From: Chloropicon primus
Lineage: Eukaryota > Chlorophyta > Chloropicophyceae > Chloropicales > Chloropicaceae
Assembly: GCA_023205875.1 (NCBI GenBank)
Contig: CP060757.1
Location: 372,001 to 436,000 of the forward strand
DNA: 64,000 bases
Direction of reading: 5' to 3'
The number at the start of each line of letters is the position of its first letter. Within the stretch, counting starts at the first letter, position 1. Made by a program: the position numbers and the translations under genes. The notes beneath the pieces are model-generated. The model was not told the DNA's origin. It did no database searches and worked only from the letters and a program-made list of their open reading frames with translations. Shown here one piece after another: positions 9,201 to 18,566 of the stretch.

Positions 9201-11519
9201 CTGAGCCCCTCCACAGTCAATTTGATGACGAAGGAGAACATTGAGCTCGAGCTTTGGCATTACACCCCTGGCCGCCAGGCCTCGGTGGGCGGCTCTGGAG
9301 CGGGCAAGAAGGTGCTTCTGGGCGTGTGCAAAATCCCGTGGTCAAACGTGCTCACTTGTCCCCGTGGGATCTGCGGGTTGCACACGATTCTTTGCCCAAA
9401 GTTGCAGACTCCTATAGGCGCAATAGAGGTGAACGCCACCCTGCAAATGAGGTCCTACATGTTGCAGAACAGCAGCATCCTCGAATCGTGCGGCCCGGTG
9501 AGGGAGATGCTTCCGGAGGAATTCGTGCAGCACAACAAGAAGAGCATAGACTTGTTCACCGGCAGGTATGCCAACTTTGTGGTAGCGGTGGACAACGTAA
9601 CCGTCTCCTCGTCTGACACGCTTCACTTCAACCACAAGTTGAGGTACTGCATAGCCCTCTCTGTGAACGGGTTCATGGGCGAGACCATCTCGAAGGCCAC
9701 GCACCCCAAGCCTTCTGCGCACCAGCGGATGTGGGAGAGGCTGAACTTGAGCCACAAAGCTTTCAAGTCCTTCAAAGTCGACAAGTTCTTCGTTGCCGCC
9801 ATCAACAATTCTCCGCTCACGGTCCGAGTTCTGGAATGCGATGAGAACAGGCCTGACGTGGAGATCGCTTTCGGGGACATTGATCTGAGTCAGTTGCTGC
9901 TCGAGAAAAACAGCGTGAGCGAGACCAGCAGAATGGTCAGTGGGACGTACACCTTGGTGCCAATCAAGAGGGACTACATCGAGATCAGGGTGAGGGTGAA
10001 GATCCTCCTGAAAGGCACGTCTTACTGCGAGTTCCCCCAGGGTCAGGTAGAAGCCGAGGGGGCTGGTGCGGGGGAGGAGCCCGTGGACGAGGACCCGGCG
10101 CTTGCCTTGCCCAGAGTAGACACCAGCTCGGAGCTCAGGAGGTCTCTTGACGCCTTGAAGTCCCTGAAAGCGAGCAGAAAGTCCGCGGAGGGCCTTCAGC
10201 AAGTCCTTCGGCTTGAGGGTTCTGAAGGAGGGGACGAGGAGGTCCTGCGCCTGCCGGAAGTGGATGACATTGACACGGACCCCGAGGAGGACATGATGAT
10301 GGCGGAGGTCTCCGAGGTGATCTCAATCATGCGATCCCAGGAGCTGGCCCAGGAGGTCGAATCGAATGACGTCCTCGTGTGCGTGGAGGATGCCCTGCAC
10401 ATGAACTTCAAACTGGCTGGGAAAACTAGCCCGAACTCCGCGTACGCTTACGTGAGCTTCATGTGGCCAGACAGCAGCGGTACGGCTTGCTCTAGCTTGG
10501 CGGAGTGCATTCCGGAGGCAGAGGCCTCGGCCAAGCACAGGTGCAAGTGGTACTTCACAAAGCACCTGTCGTTCAAAGACTTTTCTGTCGACCAAAGCAG
10601 CGAGGGAAGCCAGCAATCTTTCATTCTTCAGGTCTGGGCCAGGCACGTCAAGGTGTCCCAGTCCATCGAGTTCTCGGAGCTCGACGAGCCAGTGCGGCCG
10701 GACCCCGAGTCGGACACCCTGATAGGCAGTGCCGTGGTGGACGTCAACGCGCTCTTCTCCGGCCTGGGCGAGATCCACGGCTGGTACAACGTCTTGGACT
10801 ACAACCAGAACTGCTGTGGCCAGCTCAAGGTTAGAATCAGCTTGCTGAATGCCAGGAAGCACCACAAGGACGATCTCGAGGAGGGCCAGGTCCACCAGCT
10901 GGACGACTCGGGGGATCTGGGACAGGCCGGCGACCTTGCGATGGTGAGCTCCCTTGGCCTTGAGCTGGAGCCAGAGACGGGGGACCGCCCCGAGGGGCTC
11001 GGCGCGGAGGAGGTTGGCCTCCAGCTGGCCGGGGAGGGGGCCGGGGCGACGCCGGGGTACTCTGGCGACGCCGGGGTCCAGGAAAGCGCCACAAACTTCC
11101 GCGAGCTGACGAGAAGCATCTGCCAAGACCTCGGAAACTTGGAGGAGAAGATCCTGTCCCTGGACCCTTCGGGCGACTGCGGTGGTGCCGGCGACGACCT
11201 CGGGTCCTACGGCCGGAGTCTCTCCCTGGAGGAGATCTACCTCAACCAAATCGAGTTCTCGGTCGACAACTTCCGGCACAGCCCCTCGGCTCCCCCTCTC
11301 GAGGAGGCGCCTTTGGCTGGAAAGGACGACCGCACTCACACACCCCCTCTCACCCCCCAAGGTGGGGCCCAGGCGGAGGAGAAGGCCGCGGCGAGCCCTG
11401 ATCCAGCAATCCCGGAGGAGCCGAAAAGCCGGGGCATGGACGCCACCGCCAACGCCGCCACTTTCGACAGGCCCGGATTCAACTTTGACCGCATCGCACG
11501 CATCCTCAGTGCGGGCTGA
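6216..11519 (+). CDS. C2CD3: C2CD3-like multi-C2 centriole/basal-body protein
   Basis: A 1767-residue, intronless protein. The N-terminal domain (about 86-250) has the C2CD3 signature: SLPPEVEG, then YRFWGQ, then PIRCSPSNFTRYL (about 176-188), where human C2CD3 has a near-identical IRCGPKQFTSYL block. Several divergent C2-type beta-rich domains follow, at about 495-655, 690-850, 960-1110, 1120-1290 and 1390-1550. They are separated by acidic, low-complexity linkers. In animals C2CD3 builds centriole distal appendages and is needed for cilium assembly; here a basal-body role is inferred. The C-terminal ~200 residues are disordered. Human C2CD3 is longer (about 2350). The start follows a GA-rich leader and is the first ATG of the open frame. 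It is possible but less likely that this is another multi-C2 family such as CEP120. Confidence 0.75.
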   Translation: MVLAYEARMTEDSRREKENKEETSRKSRKGRRVQKLKGLTTRGSGAKGGRGDGRAPPGSLAELAQLDSRGKGGDGSLYPSFIQNEVSLPPEVEGNQRGELVLVLGPLVVSNSKLTSSSFKEDGEDGGQPTQTTISYRFWGQEDLHEGNYLTLQALKGEEMRAGDHYEDKTVKLCIPIRCSPSNFTRYLKDSQPLQITAFVAGVGAAGCEVDLQELELKKPLRGDFNLTTDNNTESIKAGSLGVYLEVDYSLISSFELNEHIANTDMSLPLFPVSDLELDDQDIAKLVSGASAVPQPGEGEEGAQDKESEKTNEDKALFGWGPSKDFKRTAGQAEAATKSTFLNDDNNSRRGPSVHSIVEPTWDSVLARAQKLSNAMKKAIGGRDERSLDFPSGSMSLAPFSHAQAEREGANLPQDIELSPCPSITSSVEDVVIDFSAAASEEHERPREEPTRGGPEQPTPSEKSVLATVVPAEEKVVDFTISSPPQESRKDEKKIQMALRVKDVHLVSKDLRPGRVIIVVKCALGNLGEGGGQFTFTAHSIKQQGRLFFQISEEDLKGMSGDKLLLSIELWQIQDKRHTVFVDAASSKLIGLSTFCVKDILENSGHSSTGTLVKGCHEEEEEVAFSLSKSILDLLQGSNTGRISVKLEFSSLALQPPRASVPEGAAAREEARSTAPPETSSSCLVDHVFEVTVQRASGLKLLPDLKYFLSYTFQSSEDAEPLCTKPVAPRSIMDINARACHTITLPQSETVLMNIGSFHGQNLEFDLRSVSGDTDRGTPWHATGSLDFMELVEMTCSGDQPLEKIFLVPLKLNEELYEESLRSKSSPALSLVIKYGTEEHEVASQDPPKQLAIAPGAEAEDAGEPLHLPERNVLAKEETELLEFGEQDIEVLEDARTNMDIEDFEITGSNSMKAKIDFSIGKICGLKTMMTSAEHGQKDNAVLRAATKFGPNTFVNTKFAPKDSYFQEFLPETCTDFKAENWIPDFEFFKSFNMYLSPSTVNLMTKENIELELWHYTPGRQASVGGSGAGKKVLLGVCKIPWSNVLTCPRGICGLHTILCPKLQTPIGAIEVNATLQMRSYMLQNSSILESCGPVREMLPEEFVQHNKKSIDLFTGRYANFVVAVDNVTVSSSDTLHFNHKLRYCIALSVNGFMGETISKATHPKPSAHQRMWERLNLSHKAFKSFKVDKFFVAAINNSPLTVRVLECDENRPDVEIAFGDIDLSQLLLEKNSVSETSRMVSGTYTLVPIKRDYIEIRVRVKILLKGTSYCEFPQGQVEAEGAGAGEEPVDEDPALALPRVDTSSELRRSLDALKSLKASRKSAEGLQQVLRLEGSEGGDEEVLRLPEVDDIDTDPEEDMMMAEVSEVISIMRSQELAQEVESNDVLVCVEDALHMNFKLAGKTSPNSAYAYVSFMWPDSSGTACSSLAECIPEAEASAKHRCKWYFTKHLSFKDFSVDQSSEGSQQSFILQVWARHVKVSQSIEFSELDEPVRPDPESDTLIGSAVVDVNALFSGLGEIHGWYNVLDYNQNCCGQLKVRISLLNARKHHKDDLEEGQVHQLDDSGDLGQAGDLAMVSSLGLELEPETGDRPEGLGAEEVGLQLAGEGAGATPGYSGDAGVQESATNFRELTRSICQDLGNLEEKILSLDPSGDCGGAGDDLGSYGRSLSLEEIYLNQIEFSVDNFRHSPSAPPLEEAPLAGKDDRTHTPPLTPQGGAQAEEKAAASPDPAIPEEPKSRGMDATANAATFDRPGFNFDRIARILSAG

Positions 11520-12466
11520 GCAGCAAGCAAACAAAGCCGGACGACGATGCGCATGCGGGAAGTCTGCAGGGCACAGTCAATTTAATTTATTATTATCGAG
11601 TACATTAAGTAATTTATTTATTAGAAGTCGGGCAAGAAGCAAACGTGTTGAAGTACAAGCAGCAGAAAGAGACAACCACCGCCATGTACTCTCTGCAGAC
11701 GCTTTCCAAAGTCACATTGACCGACCGCAAAGAGATATTGATTGATTGGTCGCTTGATTGGTCGATGATCGATCGCTAGAGAGAGAGAGGCAGAGCGAAA
11801 GAGGCAGAGGGAAAGAGGGGAGGACGAAGGGGCTCGTGCAATGGTGCCGGTGACGATGATGATACACGGATGAAGATGTTGATTGACGATCCCATCCTCA
11901 AAAGCGTGGAACCAATGCTAAAAAAAAAATCAAATTTGATATTTCACATTTCACATTTGAACGATTACACTCCTTCGGTTTAGGTGTAAAAAACCGTTTT
12001 TGCGCCGCCAGCCGCAAAAAAAAGGAGAGGAGAGGAGAGCAAACCACACAGCGCACCGCGGAGAACAACGTAGCGAAGAGACAAGAGGTAAGGCGAAGGG
12101 AAGAGGAGGTCGACGAGAGAGAGAGGGGAAACGCGTAGCCCCGAACCACCCCGGACGCGACATACCTGCACCAGACGCGACGCACGGAGAAGCGACGCTC
12201 GGCCTCGGCTTTTGCGTGGCTTGGCGTGGCGTGGAGTGGTGTGGTGTGGTGTGGTGTGGGCGCGCCAAGGGAAGGGCGTGGGTGTGTTGGCTTCGTGCAC
12301 GGGGAGGATCTGCGTCCTGTTCTCGCGTCCCGTGTTGTCCCTTGGCGTTCCCCCCCACCCCCCAGTGATTTTTGTGATTTTTGTTCTGTCGAGAAAGAGT
12401 GGGACTGACTTGGGTGTGTTTCTTCTTCTTCTTCCGTTCTTCTCTTGTGGTTAGAGTTTAGCAGCA
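11520..12466. promoter_or_regulatory. Intergenic region: AT-rich 3' end of C2CD3-like gene and eL22 promoter/leader
   Basis: An AT-rich block (about 11578-11632) follows the C2CD3-like stop and probably holds its poly(A) region. A GATCGATC lies at 11767-11774, next to a GA tract. A GTGTG/GGTGT run lies at about 12228-12262. A donor-like AG/GTAAGG at 12088 and acceptor-like TTAG/GCAG sites at 12454 or 12464, just before the eL22 ATG, suggest a 5'-UTR intron of about 370 bp. That is inference only. No protein gene is seen. Confidence 0.4.
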
Positions 12467-12832
12467 ATGGCGCCAAAGGGATCCACCAAGAAGAAGACGA
12501 AGACCTTCGTCCTCGACTGCGCTCGTCCAGTCGACGACAAGATCATGGAGATCGGTTCCTTCGAGAAGTTCCTCAAGGACCGCATCAAGGTGAACGGGAA
12601 GGCCGGCGTCTTGGGCGATGCCGTCACCATCACCACGGAGAAGTCCAAGATAGTTGTCACCACCGAGGTTGAGATGAGCAAGAGGTACCTCAAGTACCTC
12701 ACGAAGAAGTACCTCAAGAAGCACAACGTCAGGGATTGGCTCAGAGTTGTCGCCTCCAACAAGGACAGGAGCGTCTACGAGCTCAGATACTTCAACATCG
12801 CTGACCAGGACGCCGAGGAGGACGAAGAGTAA
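12467..12832 (+). CDS. RPL22: 60S ribosomal protein eL22
   Basis: A 121-residue cytosolic large-subunit protein. The basic N-terminus ([17 protein letters not shown]), the core [14 protein letters not shown] and [17 protein letters not shown], and an acidic tail ([10 protein letters not shown]) are typical, and the length matches the family. The coding part is one exon. The ATG is preceded by a pyrimidine-rich TCTTCTTCTT stretch and GCAG, consistent with a 5'-UTR intron ending next to the start codon. Confidence 0.96.
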   Translation: MAPKGSTKKKTKTFVLDCARPVDDKIMEIGSFEKFLKDRIKVNGKAGVLGDAVTITTEKSKIVVTTEVEMSKRYLKYLTKKYLKKHNVRDWLRVVASNKDRSVYELRYFNIADQDAEEDEE

Positions 12833-13178
12833 ACTCGCGTTCGAGGAACCTAACACCTCCCTTAGTAACCCCAAACGGCACACTCGCGGAAAATGACACG
12901 CGGACTTGCTCGTTTGCTCGTGTTAATATAAAGTATTAAGCTTTTGCTTTGAGAACAACACAGCGTTGGCTCGGAGGAGGGTTGCGGAAAAGAAAACGCG
13001 CTTTGCCAACCCATCCAGCTCGCTTGTCCTCGACCCGAAACTCCAACTTCGAACTCCTCTCCCACATCCATGCACCCTCCCTTCTCTCTCCCTCGATTGC
13101 GATTGTTGCCTCGTTTTTTCGTTTTTCAGAACAACACAGAGAACGACGACGACGACGACGACGAAGGCGACGCGCACG
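12833..13178. other. Intergenic spacer between eL22 and the KDEL-ending membrane protein
   Basis: An AT-rich 3' region of eL22 (about 12920-12945) is followed by mixed sequence and a GAC trinucleotide run (13143-13165) before the next start. No gene is seen. Confidence 0.4.
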
Positions 13179-14048
13179 ATGACGACGGCTTCGTCTCCGT
13201 CGTTCAGGAGAGGCAACGGAACGAAGCACATGACCGCCCAGGTGCGTTTCAGTCCGACGGACCGGATGGCAGCGCGCGCGCGCGTGCGTTACGAGATCAC
13301 GAGATATTATTTTTCGTGCCCTTGAGCAAAGCTGACTCTTGCCTGCGCGCGTTTCGCCTTCCCAGGAGGTGGCCGAGAGGTCCCAGAGGCAGCTCGGCAT
13401 CGTCGCGGTGTTCGGTTCCTTGATACCAGTCATCATCGTGGTCACGTTCATCGTGTTTCACTTCACGAGGGGGGGCGCTCTGACGGGAAGCTCCGTGATC
13501 GAGCGCGAGAAACACATCGTACACGAGTACAAAATGGTAACGCTGCTGCCGCAAAGCTTGGTTAGCCCTGATTCGACGTCTCCTCCCCCCTCTCTCTTCG
13601 TCTGACGCGCGCCCGCGCGATTCTCTCTTCTTCTTCTTCTTCTTCGCTGTCGTCGTCGTCGTCGTCGTCGCAACGGATGCCTGTGCATGCCGGCTCTTGC
13701 TCTTGCCAGGGTCACCACAGGGATGCTCTGAGGGACCTTAATGATCTCATACGCAGTAAGCCCTACCACCACTCGATGCAGCACCTGCAGCTCATGGAGA
13801 AGCTGCTGAGAAAGAGCAACTTGCAGGCGGCGGCCTCCAGCTCCGGCGGCGAGGAGCGCGTCCTGTTCAAGGAGATCGAGTTCGCCCTCGAGGCCGTCGC
13901 GGAGCTGAGGAAGGATCCCGACGACTCGAAGGCGTTGAACCACTTGGACGGCCACATCCACTCCATATTGTCGCTCAGCGGCGGGCGAAAACGAGACACG
14001 AGTGCCGATAATGATAACAAGAGCAAGAAGAAAAAGGACGAGCTGTGA
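13179..14048 (+). CDS. Small single-pass membrane protein ending in KDEL, 3 exons
   Basis: Exons are 13179-13241, 13366-13536 and 13710-14048, joined by GTGCGT/CAG and GTAACG/CAG introns; the frame is kept throughout. The product is about 190 residues. It has a short basic N-terminus, one membrane segment (about 31-54, LGIVAVFGSLIPVIIVVTFI) and a ~135-residue helical domain with an RDALRDLNDLIRSKP stretch. A lysine-rich tail ends exactly in KDEL. More positive charge before than after the span suggests N-in, C-lumenal topology, so KDEL would be on the correct side for ER retrieval. The family is not recognised. The ATG at 13179 is the first that keeps a sensible exon; the upstream frame is low-complexity. 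Confidence 0.6.
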
Positions 14049-14683
14049 GCGCTGCAATGTAACGTAGAGAGCAAGAGACTGCACAGTCCTCCGGAACTGT
14101 TCTGGCACGGGGGGGATCCATCCCCCTCGGGATCATTCGTGATCTCCATTTCCTCAACGCTCACGTTCCCCTCCCTTGGTCAAGGCCTCCCGAGTCCCAC
14201 TAGGTCTCGTTCTCACTCGGACCCCCCCAATGCGTCAAAATCGACGAGTGAACCATCGACGGAAAGATCGCGATGTGATCTTTCGAGGATCAACGCCCCT
14301 CTCTCGCTCCCCCGTCTTAAGACCCCGCCATCCTTGATAAGATCCATCCCTTCTCACCACTCTGATCCCTCTCAAAAATATCTTTCCTCGCCGGAGCCCC
14401 CAAAAACGGTTTGGTTTAGGCGGATCGATCATCAACGGAAAGCGTTTTGTGTGAGCGCACGCAGGTGAGTGGCAACGAGAATGGGAGGCGGATGCGAGGA
14501 GGGGGGAGGTCCAGTCGGAAGCATCGCCCCGTTCTCTTTCGAATGAGCCCCCGCTCGCACGTTTTCGTGGACCGAAGAGGATGTTTTACTAAATTTTGTT
14601 CGTCCACGCTGGCAGCGAGAGAGCAGGGAGCGTTGTCCTAGCGAGAGAGGTGTCCAAGCGAGAGAGGGAGAGAGAGAGAGAGA
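14049..14683. promoter_or_regulatory. Upstream region of malate dehydrogenase
   Basis: This contains a GATCGATC at 14423-14430 and a long GA-rich tract (about 14641-14683) directly abutting the start codon. No gene is supported here. Confidence 0.35.
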
Positions 14684-15862
14684 ATGATGCAGGCTAGAGC
14701 GGTGCGACCCTCGGCGAGGAGGCAGAAGGGGGGCAAGGCGGTGTGCTCGGCGGGTTCCGGGTTGCAGGCTGGGAACGGCCAGCACCACGTGTTGAGATCT
14801 GTGCAGAACAACGTGGGGAGGATCGAGCGCAGCGCCGTCAGCGCGAGCGTGGGAGCGAGGAGGGTCAGCTCGACGTCGAGCGTGGGCTATGCGTCGAGGG
14901 GGGCTGTGGCTTGCAGTGCCGGCAAGGTTGCCGTCCTTGGCGCGGCCGGAGGCATCGGGCAGCCTCTGAGTATGCTCGTGAAGATGCTCCCCTCGGTGAA
15001 GGAGCTGAGCCTTTATGATATCCAGGGAACCAAAGGCGTGGCGGCGGACTTGTCCCACTGCAACACCGCCTGCAAGGTGACGGGCTACGTGGGCGAGGAG
15101 GAGCTCACCTCCGCGCTCGAGGGCTGCGACCTCGTGATCATTCCGGCGGGAGTGCCCAGGAAGCCGGGCATGACGAGGGACGACCTCTTCAACATAAACG
15201 CCGGAATCGTGAAGAGCCTCGCGACCGCGTGCGCCGAGGTGTGCCCGAACGCCATCCTTAACATCATCTCGAACCCCGTCAACTCCACCGTGCCCATCTG
15301 CAACGAGGTCTACAAGGCCAAGGGAATCACCGGAGCTAGCGCGAGGATTCTGGGGGTCACCACCTTGGACATCGTGAGGAGCAACACCTTCCTGGCGGAG
15401 GAGTGCGGCCTCGACGTCGACCAGGTCGACGTGCCTGTGATCGGAGGACACGCGGGCGTCACCATCCTGCCTCTTCTGTCCCAGATGAGGCCCAAGGTCC
15501 AGCTCGAGAACAAGAGGATCGAGGAGCTCACGACGAGGATCCAGAACGCCGGCACGGAGGTAGTAGAGGCCAAGGCTGGTGCTGGATCGGCTACCCTTTC
15601 CATGGCATACGCTGCTGCCAGGTTTGCCGAGTCCTGTCTCAGGGGGCTCCAGGGTGACAAGGTCTACGAGTGCGCTTACATCGAGTCGAGCCTGATCCCA
15701 GATCTCGAGTACTTTGCTTCCAAGGTTCAGCTGGGCCCGAACGGGGTCGAGGAGGTCTTCGAGGTCGGGCAGGTGAGCGACTTCGAGCAGCAGGGGATCG
15801 AAGGACTGATCCCAGAGCTCAAGAAGAGCATCGCAAAGGGACAGGAGTTTGCGAAGAACTAA
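14684..15862 (+). CDS. NAD-dependent malate dehydrogenase, plastid-targeted
   Basis: Interconverts malate and oxaloacetate with NAD(H). It is 392 residues, intronless. The first ~78 residues are rich in Arg, Ser, Ala and Val and poor in acidic residues, as in a transit peptide. The mature part starts near [15 protein letters not shown], the Rossmann loop (86-92). Substrate-binding arginine regions are [11 protein letters not shown] and LDIVRSN, and the catalytic histidine is in IGGHAGVTI. The sequence belongs to the mitochondrial/glyoxysomal/plastid NAD-MDH branch rather than the cytosolic or NADP-light-regulated branch; no redox-regulatory cysteine extensions are seen. Two tandem ATGs begin the frame after a GA tract. 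Plastid rather than mitochondrial targeting is an inference from transit composition. Confidence 0.9.
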   Translation: MMQARAVRPSARRQKGGKAVCSAGSGLQAGNGQHHVLRSVQNNVGRIERSAVSASVGARRVSSTSSVGYASRGAVACSAGKVAVLGAAGGIGQPLSMLVKMLPSVKELSLYDIQGTKGVAADLSHCNTACKVTGYVGEEELTSALEGCDLVIIPAGVPRKPGMTRDDLFNINAGIVKSLATACAEVCPNAILNIISNPVNSTVPICNEVYKAKGITGASARILGVTTLDIVRSNTFLAEECGLDVDQVDVPVIGGHAGVTILPLLSQMRPKVQLENKRIEELTTRIQNAGTEVVEAKAGAGSATLSMAYAAARFAESCLRGLQGDKVYECAYIESSLIPDLEYFASKVQLGPNGVEEVFEVGQVSDFEQQGIEGLIPELKKSIAKGQEFAKN

Positions 15863-15993
15863 ACGAGTCGTTGTTGTCAGCCAGGAAGAAGGCAGGTAAA
15901 AGGGACATTGATAATACAAAAATTCCAATGACAATACAATTTTTTCCCCAATCATACACGCCCCCCCCCACTCCAAAGCCGAGCGCGAGCGCT

Positions 15994-18468
15994 TCAGCGG
16001 AAGATACACCGGTTTCTCTGCGTTTCGATCCTGATGTCCTTGAGGTGCCATTGCAACTTCGTCGAGATGGACTTGCCGCAAAGACCTCTTCCACTCGGGG
16101 AGCACATCCCTTGCAGGCTCTTGCTGCACCCAAAGGTGATGTAGCTGGGCTGCTTGCCCTTCCACTCAAAATCAGTCACCCGCTCCTCGCCAAAATAGAG
16201 CTCCAGCCTGTAGGCATTCTGTTCTGAGCCGTCGTCCTCGTCGTCGTCCCCGAAATCTTTCCACCTCTTCACAAGAAACCTGAACTCCTGCAGCAGTTGG
16301 AGCCACTCGCCCTTCTTCTCGGCATCCACGTGAACGGTGACCGCTTTGGCTTCCCCGTCCCCGTCCAGCATGTCGATCTTGAGGTAAGCCAAGACAGGCG
16401 AGGAGTACTCGTCCACGACCGTGCTTGATGCATAGACCCCGCTGATCGTCACCAAGCTGATAGAGTCCTTCTCCAATCTTGACTCCCTGCATCTCGATTC
16501 ATCGCAGGCTTTTAAGGTCAGCAACTTGGTCGTGATGTTGCTCTTTGCGTTGAAGAAGATCTCGCCAAAGTCCTCGGTCCCCAAACCGCTGTACATCTCC
16601 TGGCCCTTGACCTGCTTCTGTTTTGGGCTGATCTTGAGCTGCATCCCAACCGTCGCCCTGATCTCAGCCTGGTCGGTCAACGGGCTTTTGAAGATCGCAA
16701 ACAGGGAGGGATGGTACAAGGATAGGCATGGGGGGTTCAGGTGCGAGTGCCTGTCCCCATCGTCACCGCCCCCCAGGTCGAAATTGAGCTTGTTCGCCCT
16801 GTAGCTCACCGCCTGCTTCCCTCTCCTGACGTACATCCGAGGAGAATTTAGGTTCAAGCTGGCAACCTTAATGCCCCTCGACTGGATGACCCCCGAGTGC
16901 ATGTGGCCAAAGACCCTCTCCGCCACAGAGTACGCCACGAGGAGAGGCCCAGGTCTCTTGGACTCGAGATCGACCTGCGCCATCGTGGGATTCGAGAACA
17001 CCGTCCTCGGACTGTTTTCGATCCTCGCGATGTAGCCCCAATCCAGGCCCTCTTGGTCAAAGCAGCCTGCGAGGTAGAGGTTCGAGAGCCGCCCCTTTCT
17101 CGTGGCATTGTTAAAGGCCGTCACGATGATCCCGTCCCGAAGGCGGAAGGCGCTCAGCTTGCTGTCGGGGTTGGGCAAATCGGTCTCCTTGGGCTGGTCC
17201 CACTGCTTCCCAAAGTTGGAGAGCTTGCCCGTGAAGATCTTGCTCTTGCTGGAGCGGTAAAATTGGAGCATCTGGCCTTTCCCCGCGTGGTCGGTCGAAA
17301 CGAGGGACCCGTCTCGAAGGTTGCTTCCGATCCGCAGGTCCACCACCGCCTCCTTCCCAGGCTCGACCCTCACGCTGCTCCTGCGTTTCCTGTCGCCCTC
17401 TGGATCGAGCACCAGCGTGAAGTTCCACGACCTCCCTTGGTCAGTCGAGTACAAAATCCCAGGCACGGTGTGGCCCTTGCCTTCCTTGGTGCTGATGCAA
17501 GTGGACTGGCTGCCCTCCTCGTTTACGGGGAGGACCCACGTTTCCCTCTTGCCTTCCCTCAGCGTCACCAGGCTGCCCGTCAAGGTCAAGGGCTTGCTCG
17601 CCATCCTCCGAACCACCACCGGTGGCCCTAGCGTCTGACCCCCGTCATTGCTCTTGACGACATAAATGTCCCCCCCAGGGGTGTACCAATCCGTCCTCCC
17701 CTTGACGCGGCAGTTGTGCCGGCTCTGCGCGTAGAACAGCAGAAGCTCCCCGTTCTGCCTCGAGTGCAGAACCGGGCTCCACACCGGAAGGAACCCCCTC
17801 GTGTTCCTCTTGTTGTGGTTGACCTTGCTGGGCAAGAACCTCCACTTCATGCCCCTATTCGTCGACACAGCAAGCTGGATGAACTGGTCCTTGGCTCCCT
17901 CGTGAGTATCGCTGGCCTGCCAGGCAGCGTAGACGACGGTGTGGTTCGAGGCGTCCACCTCCAAGTTCGCCGCGTTCGCGTACCTGCTGTCGCCGTGGGT
18001 GATCCACGCGTCGTGGGTGGGGCGGAGAAGGCTCGACTGCCTCGACTCCCTCTTGCCGGACAGGTTGCTCGAGGAGGAGAGGTCCGCGCTCGAGCTGCTT
18101 ATTGGGCTCCGGAATTTGAACACGTCCTTGTAGCAGTCCTTCTCGAAGTGCCCTTCCCCGCCCCTCCTCCTCCTCCTGCGCTTCTTCGACATCTCGCTGC
18201 TCGGCTGATTGCCCGACGACAGTGAGGGGACCCCCTCCTGGCTCCCTTCGCCCACCAGCTGCACTTGGTTCGACATGAAGTCCCCCTCGCTCGTCCTCTT
18301 GTGGTGCAGGGAGTCCACCGTGTGGAAGAAGGCGAAGAGCGTGCACCCGGCGAGCACGGCAGCCATTGCGAGCAGAACGACCTTTGTCTTGGTCAGCCTC
18401 CTCTTCCAGCCGCTCCCTGATCCACCCTTGCCGTGGTGGCCTGGCTTCTGACTGCGCCTGGGACGCAT
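15994..18468 (-). CDS. Sialidase-fold (BNR/Asp-box) type II membrane protein
   Basis: An 824-residue intronless protein. A basic cytosolic N-terminus (about 28 residues) precedes one membrane anchor (about 29-49, VVLLAMAAVLAGCTLFAFF), so the bulk is lumenal, as for Golgi glycan enzymes. Asp-box-like turns are STNRGMKWRF, SNDGGQTLG and STDQGRSWNF, spaced as in six-bladed sialidase propellers. Several N-x-S/T sites occur in the lumenal part. A C-terminal beta-rich region (about 560-824) with paired cysteines follows and has no family I recognise. The sialidase-like fold is fairly secure; the substrate is unknown and true sialidase activity is not implied. It converges with malate dehydrogenase. 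Confidence 0.65.
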   Translation of the reverse strand: MRPRRSQKPGHHGKGGSGSGWKRRLTKTKVVLLAMAAVLAGCTLFAFFHTVDSLHHKRTSEGDFMSNQVQLVGEGSQEGVPSLSSGNQPSSEMSKKRRRRRRGGEGHFEKDCYKDVFKFRSPISSSSADLSSSSNLSGKRESRQSSLLRPTHDAWITHGDSRYANAANLEVDASNHTVVYAAWQASDTHEGAKDQFIQLAVSTNRGMKWRFLPSKVNHNKRNTRGFLPVWSPVLHSRQNGELLLFYAQSRHNCRVKGRTDWYTPGGDIYVVKSNDGGQTLGPPVVVRRMASKPLTLTGSLVTLREGKRETWVLPVNEEGSQSTCISTKEGKGHTVPGILYSTDQGRSWNFTLVLDPEGDRKRRSSVRVEPGKEAVVDLRIGSNLRDGSLVSTDHAGKGQMLQFYRSSKSKIFTGKLSNFGKQWDQPKETDLPNPDSKLSAFRLRDGIIVTAFNNATRKGRLSNLYLAGCFDQEGLDWGYIARIENSPRTVFSNPTMAQVDLESKRPGPLLVAYSVAERVFGHMHSGVIQSRGIKVASLNLNSPRMYVRRGKQAVSYRANKLNFDLGGGDDGDRHSHLNPPCLSLYHPSLFAIFKSPLTDQAEIRATVGMQLKISPKQKQVKGQEMYSGLGTEDFGEIFFNAKSNITTKLLTLKACDESRCRESRLEKDSISLVTISGVYASSTVVDEYSSPVLAYLKIDMLDGDGEAKAVTVHVDAEKKGEWLQLLQEFRFLVKRWKDFGDDDEDDGSEQNAYRLELYFGEERVTDFEWKGKQPSYITFGCSKSLQGMCSPSGRGLCGKSISTKLQWHLKDIRIETQRNRCIFR

Positions 18469-18508
18469 CGCCTTACAGTCCTGGTCCCAGAGAGTCCCAG
18501 AGTCCCGG

Positions 18509-18566
<58 letters not shown>

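Noticed and set aside
10323-11534. 403-codon minus-strand open frame over the end of the C2CD3-like gene
   Set aside because: Shadow frame; no domain, and the plus-strand frame is continuous for 1767 codons.
13070-13423. 117-codon frame reading through the first intron of the KDEL protein
   Set aside because: The GTGCGT/CAG intron restores a better protein with a membrane span; the read-through frame is Asp-repeat low complexity.
14432-16165. 577-codon minus-strand open frame over malate dehydrogenase
   Set aside because: Shadow of the real gene in GC-rich DNA; His/Arg/Leu-rich translation without domains, while the plus strand encodes an unmistakable MDH.
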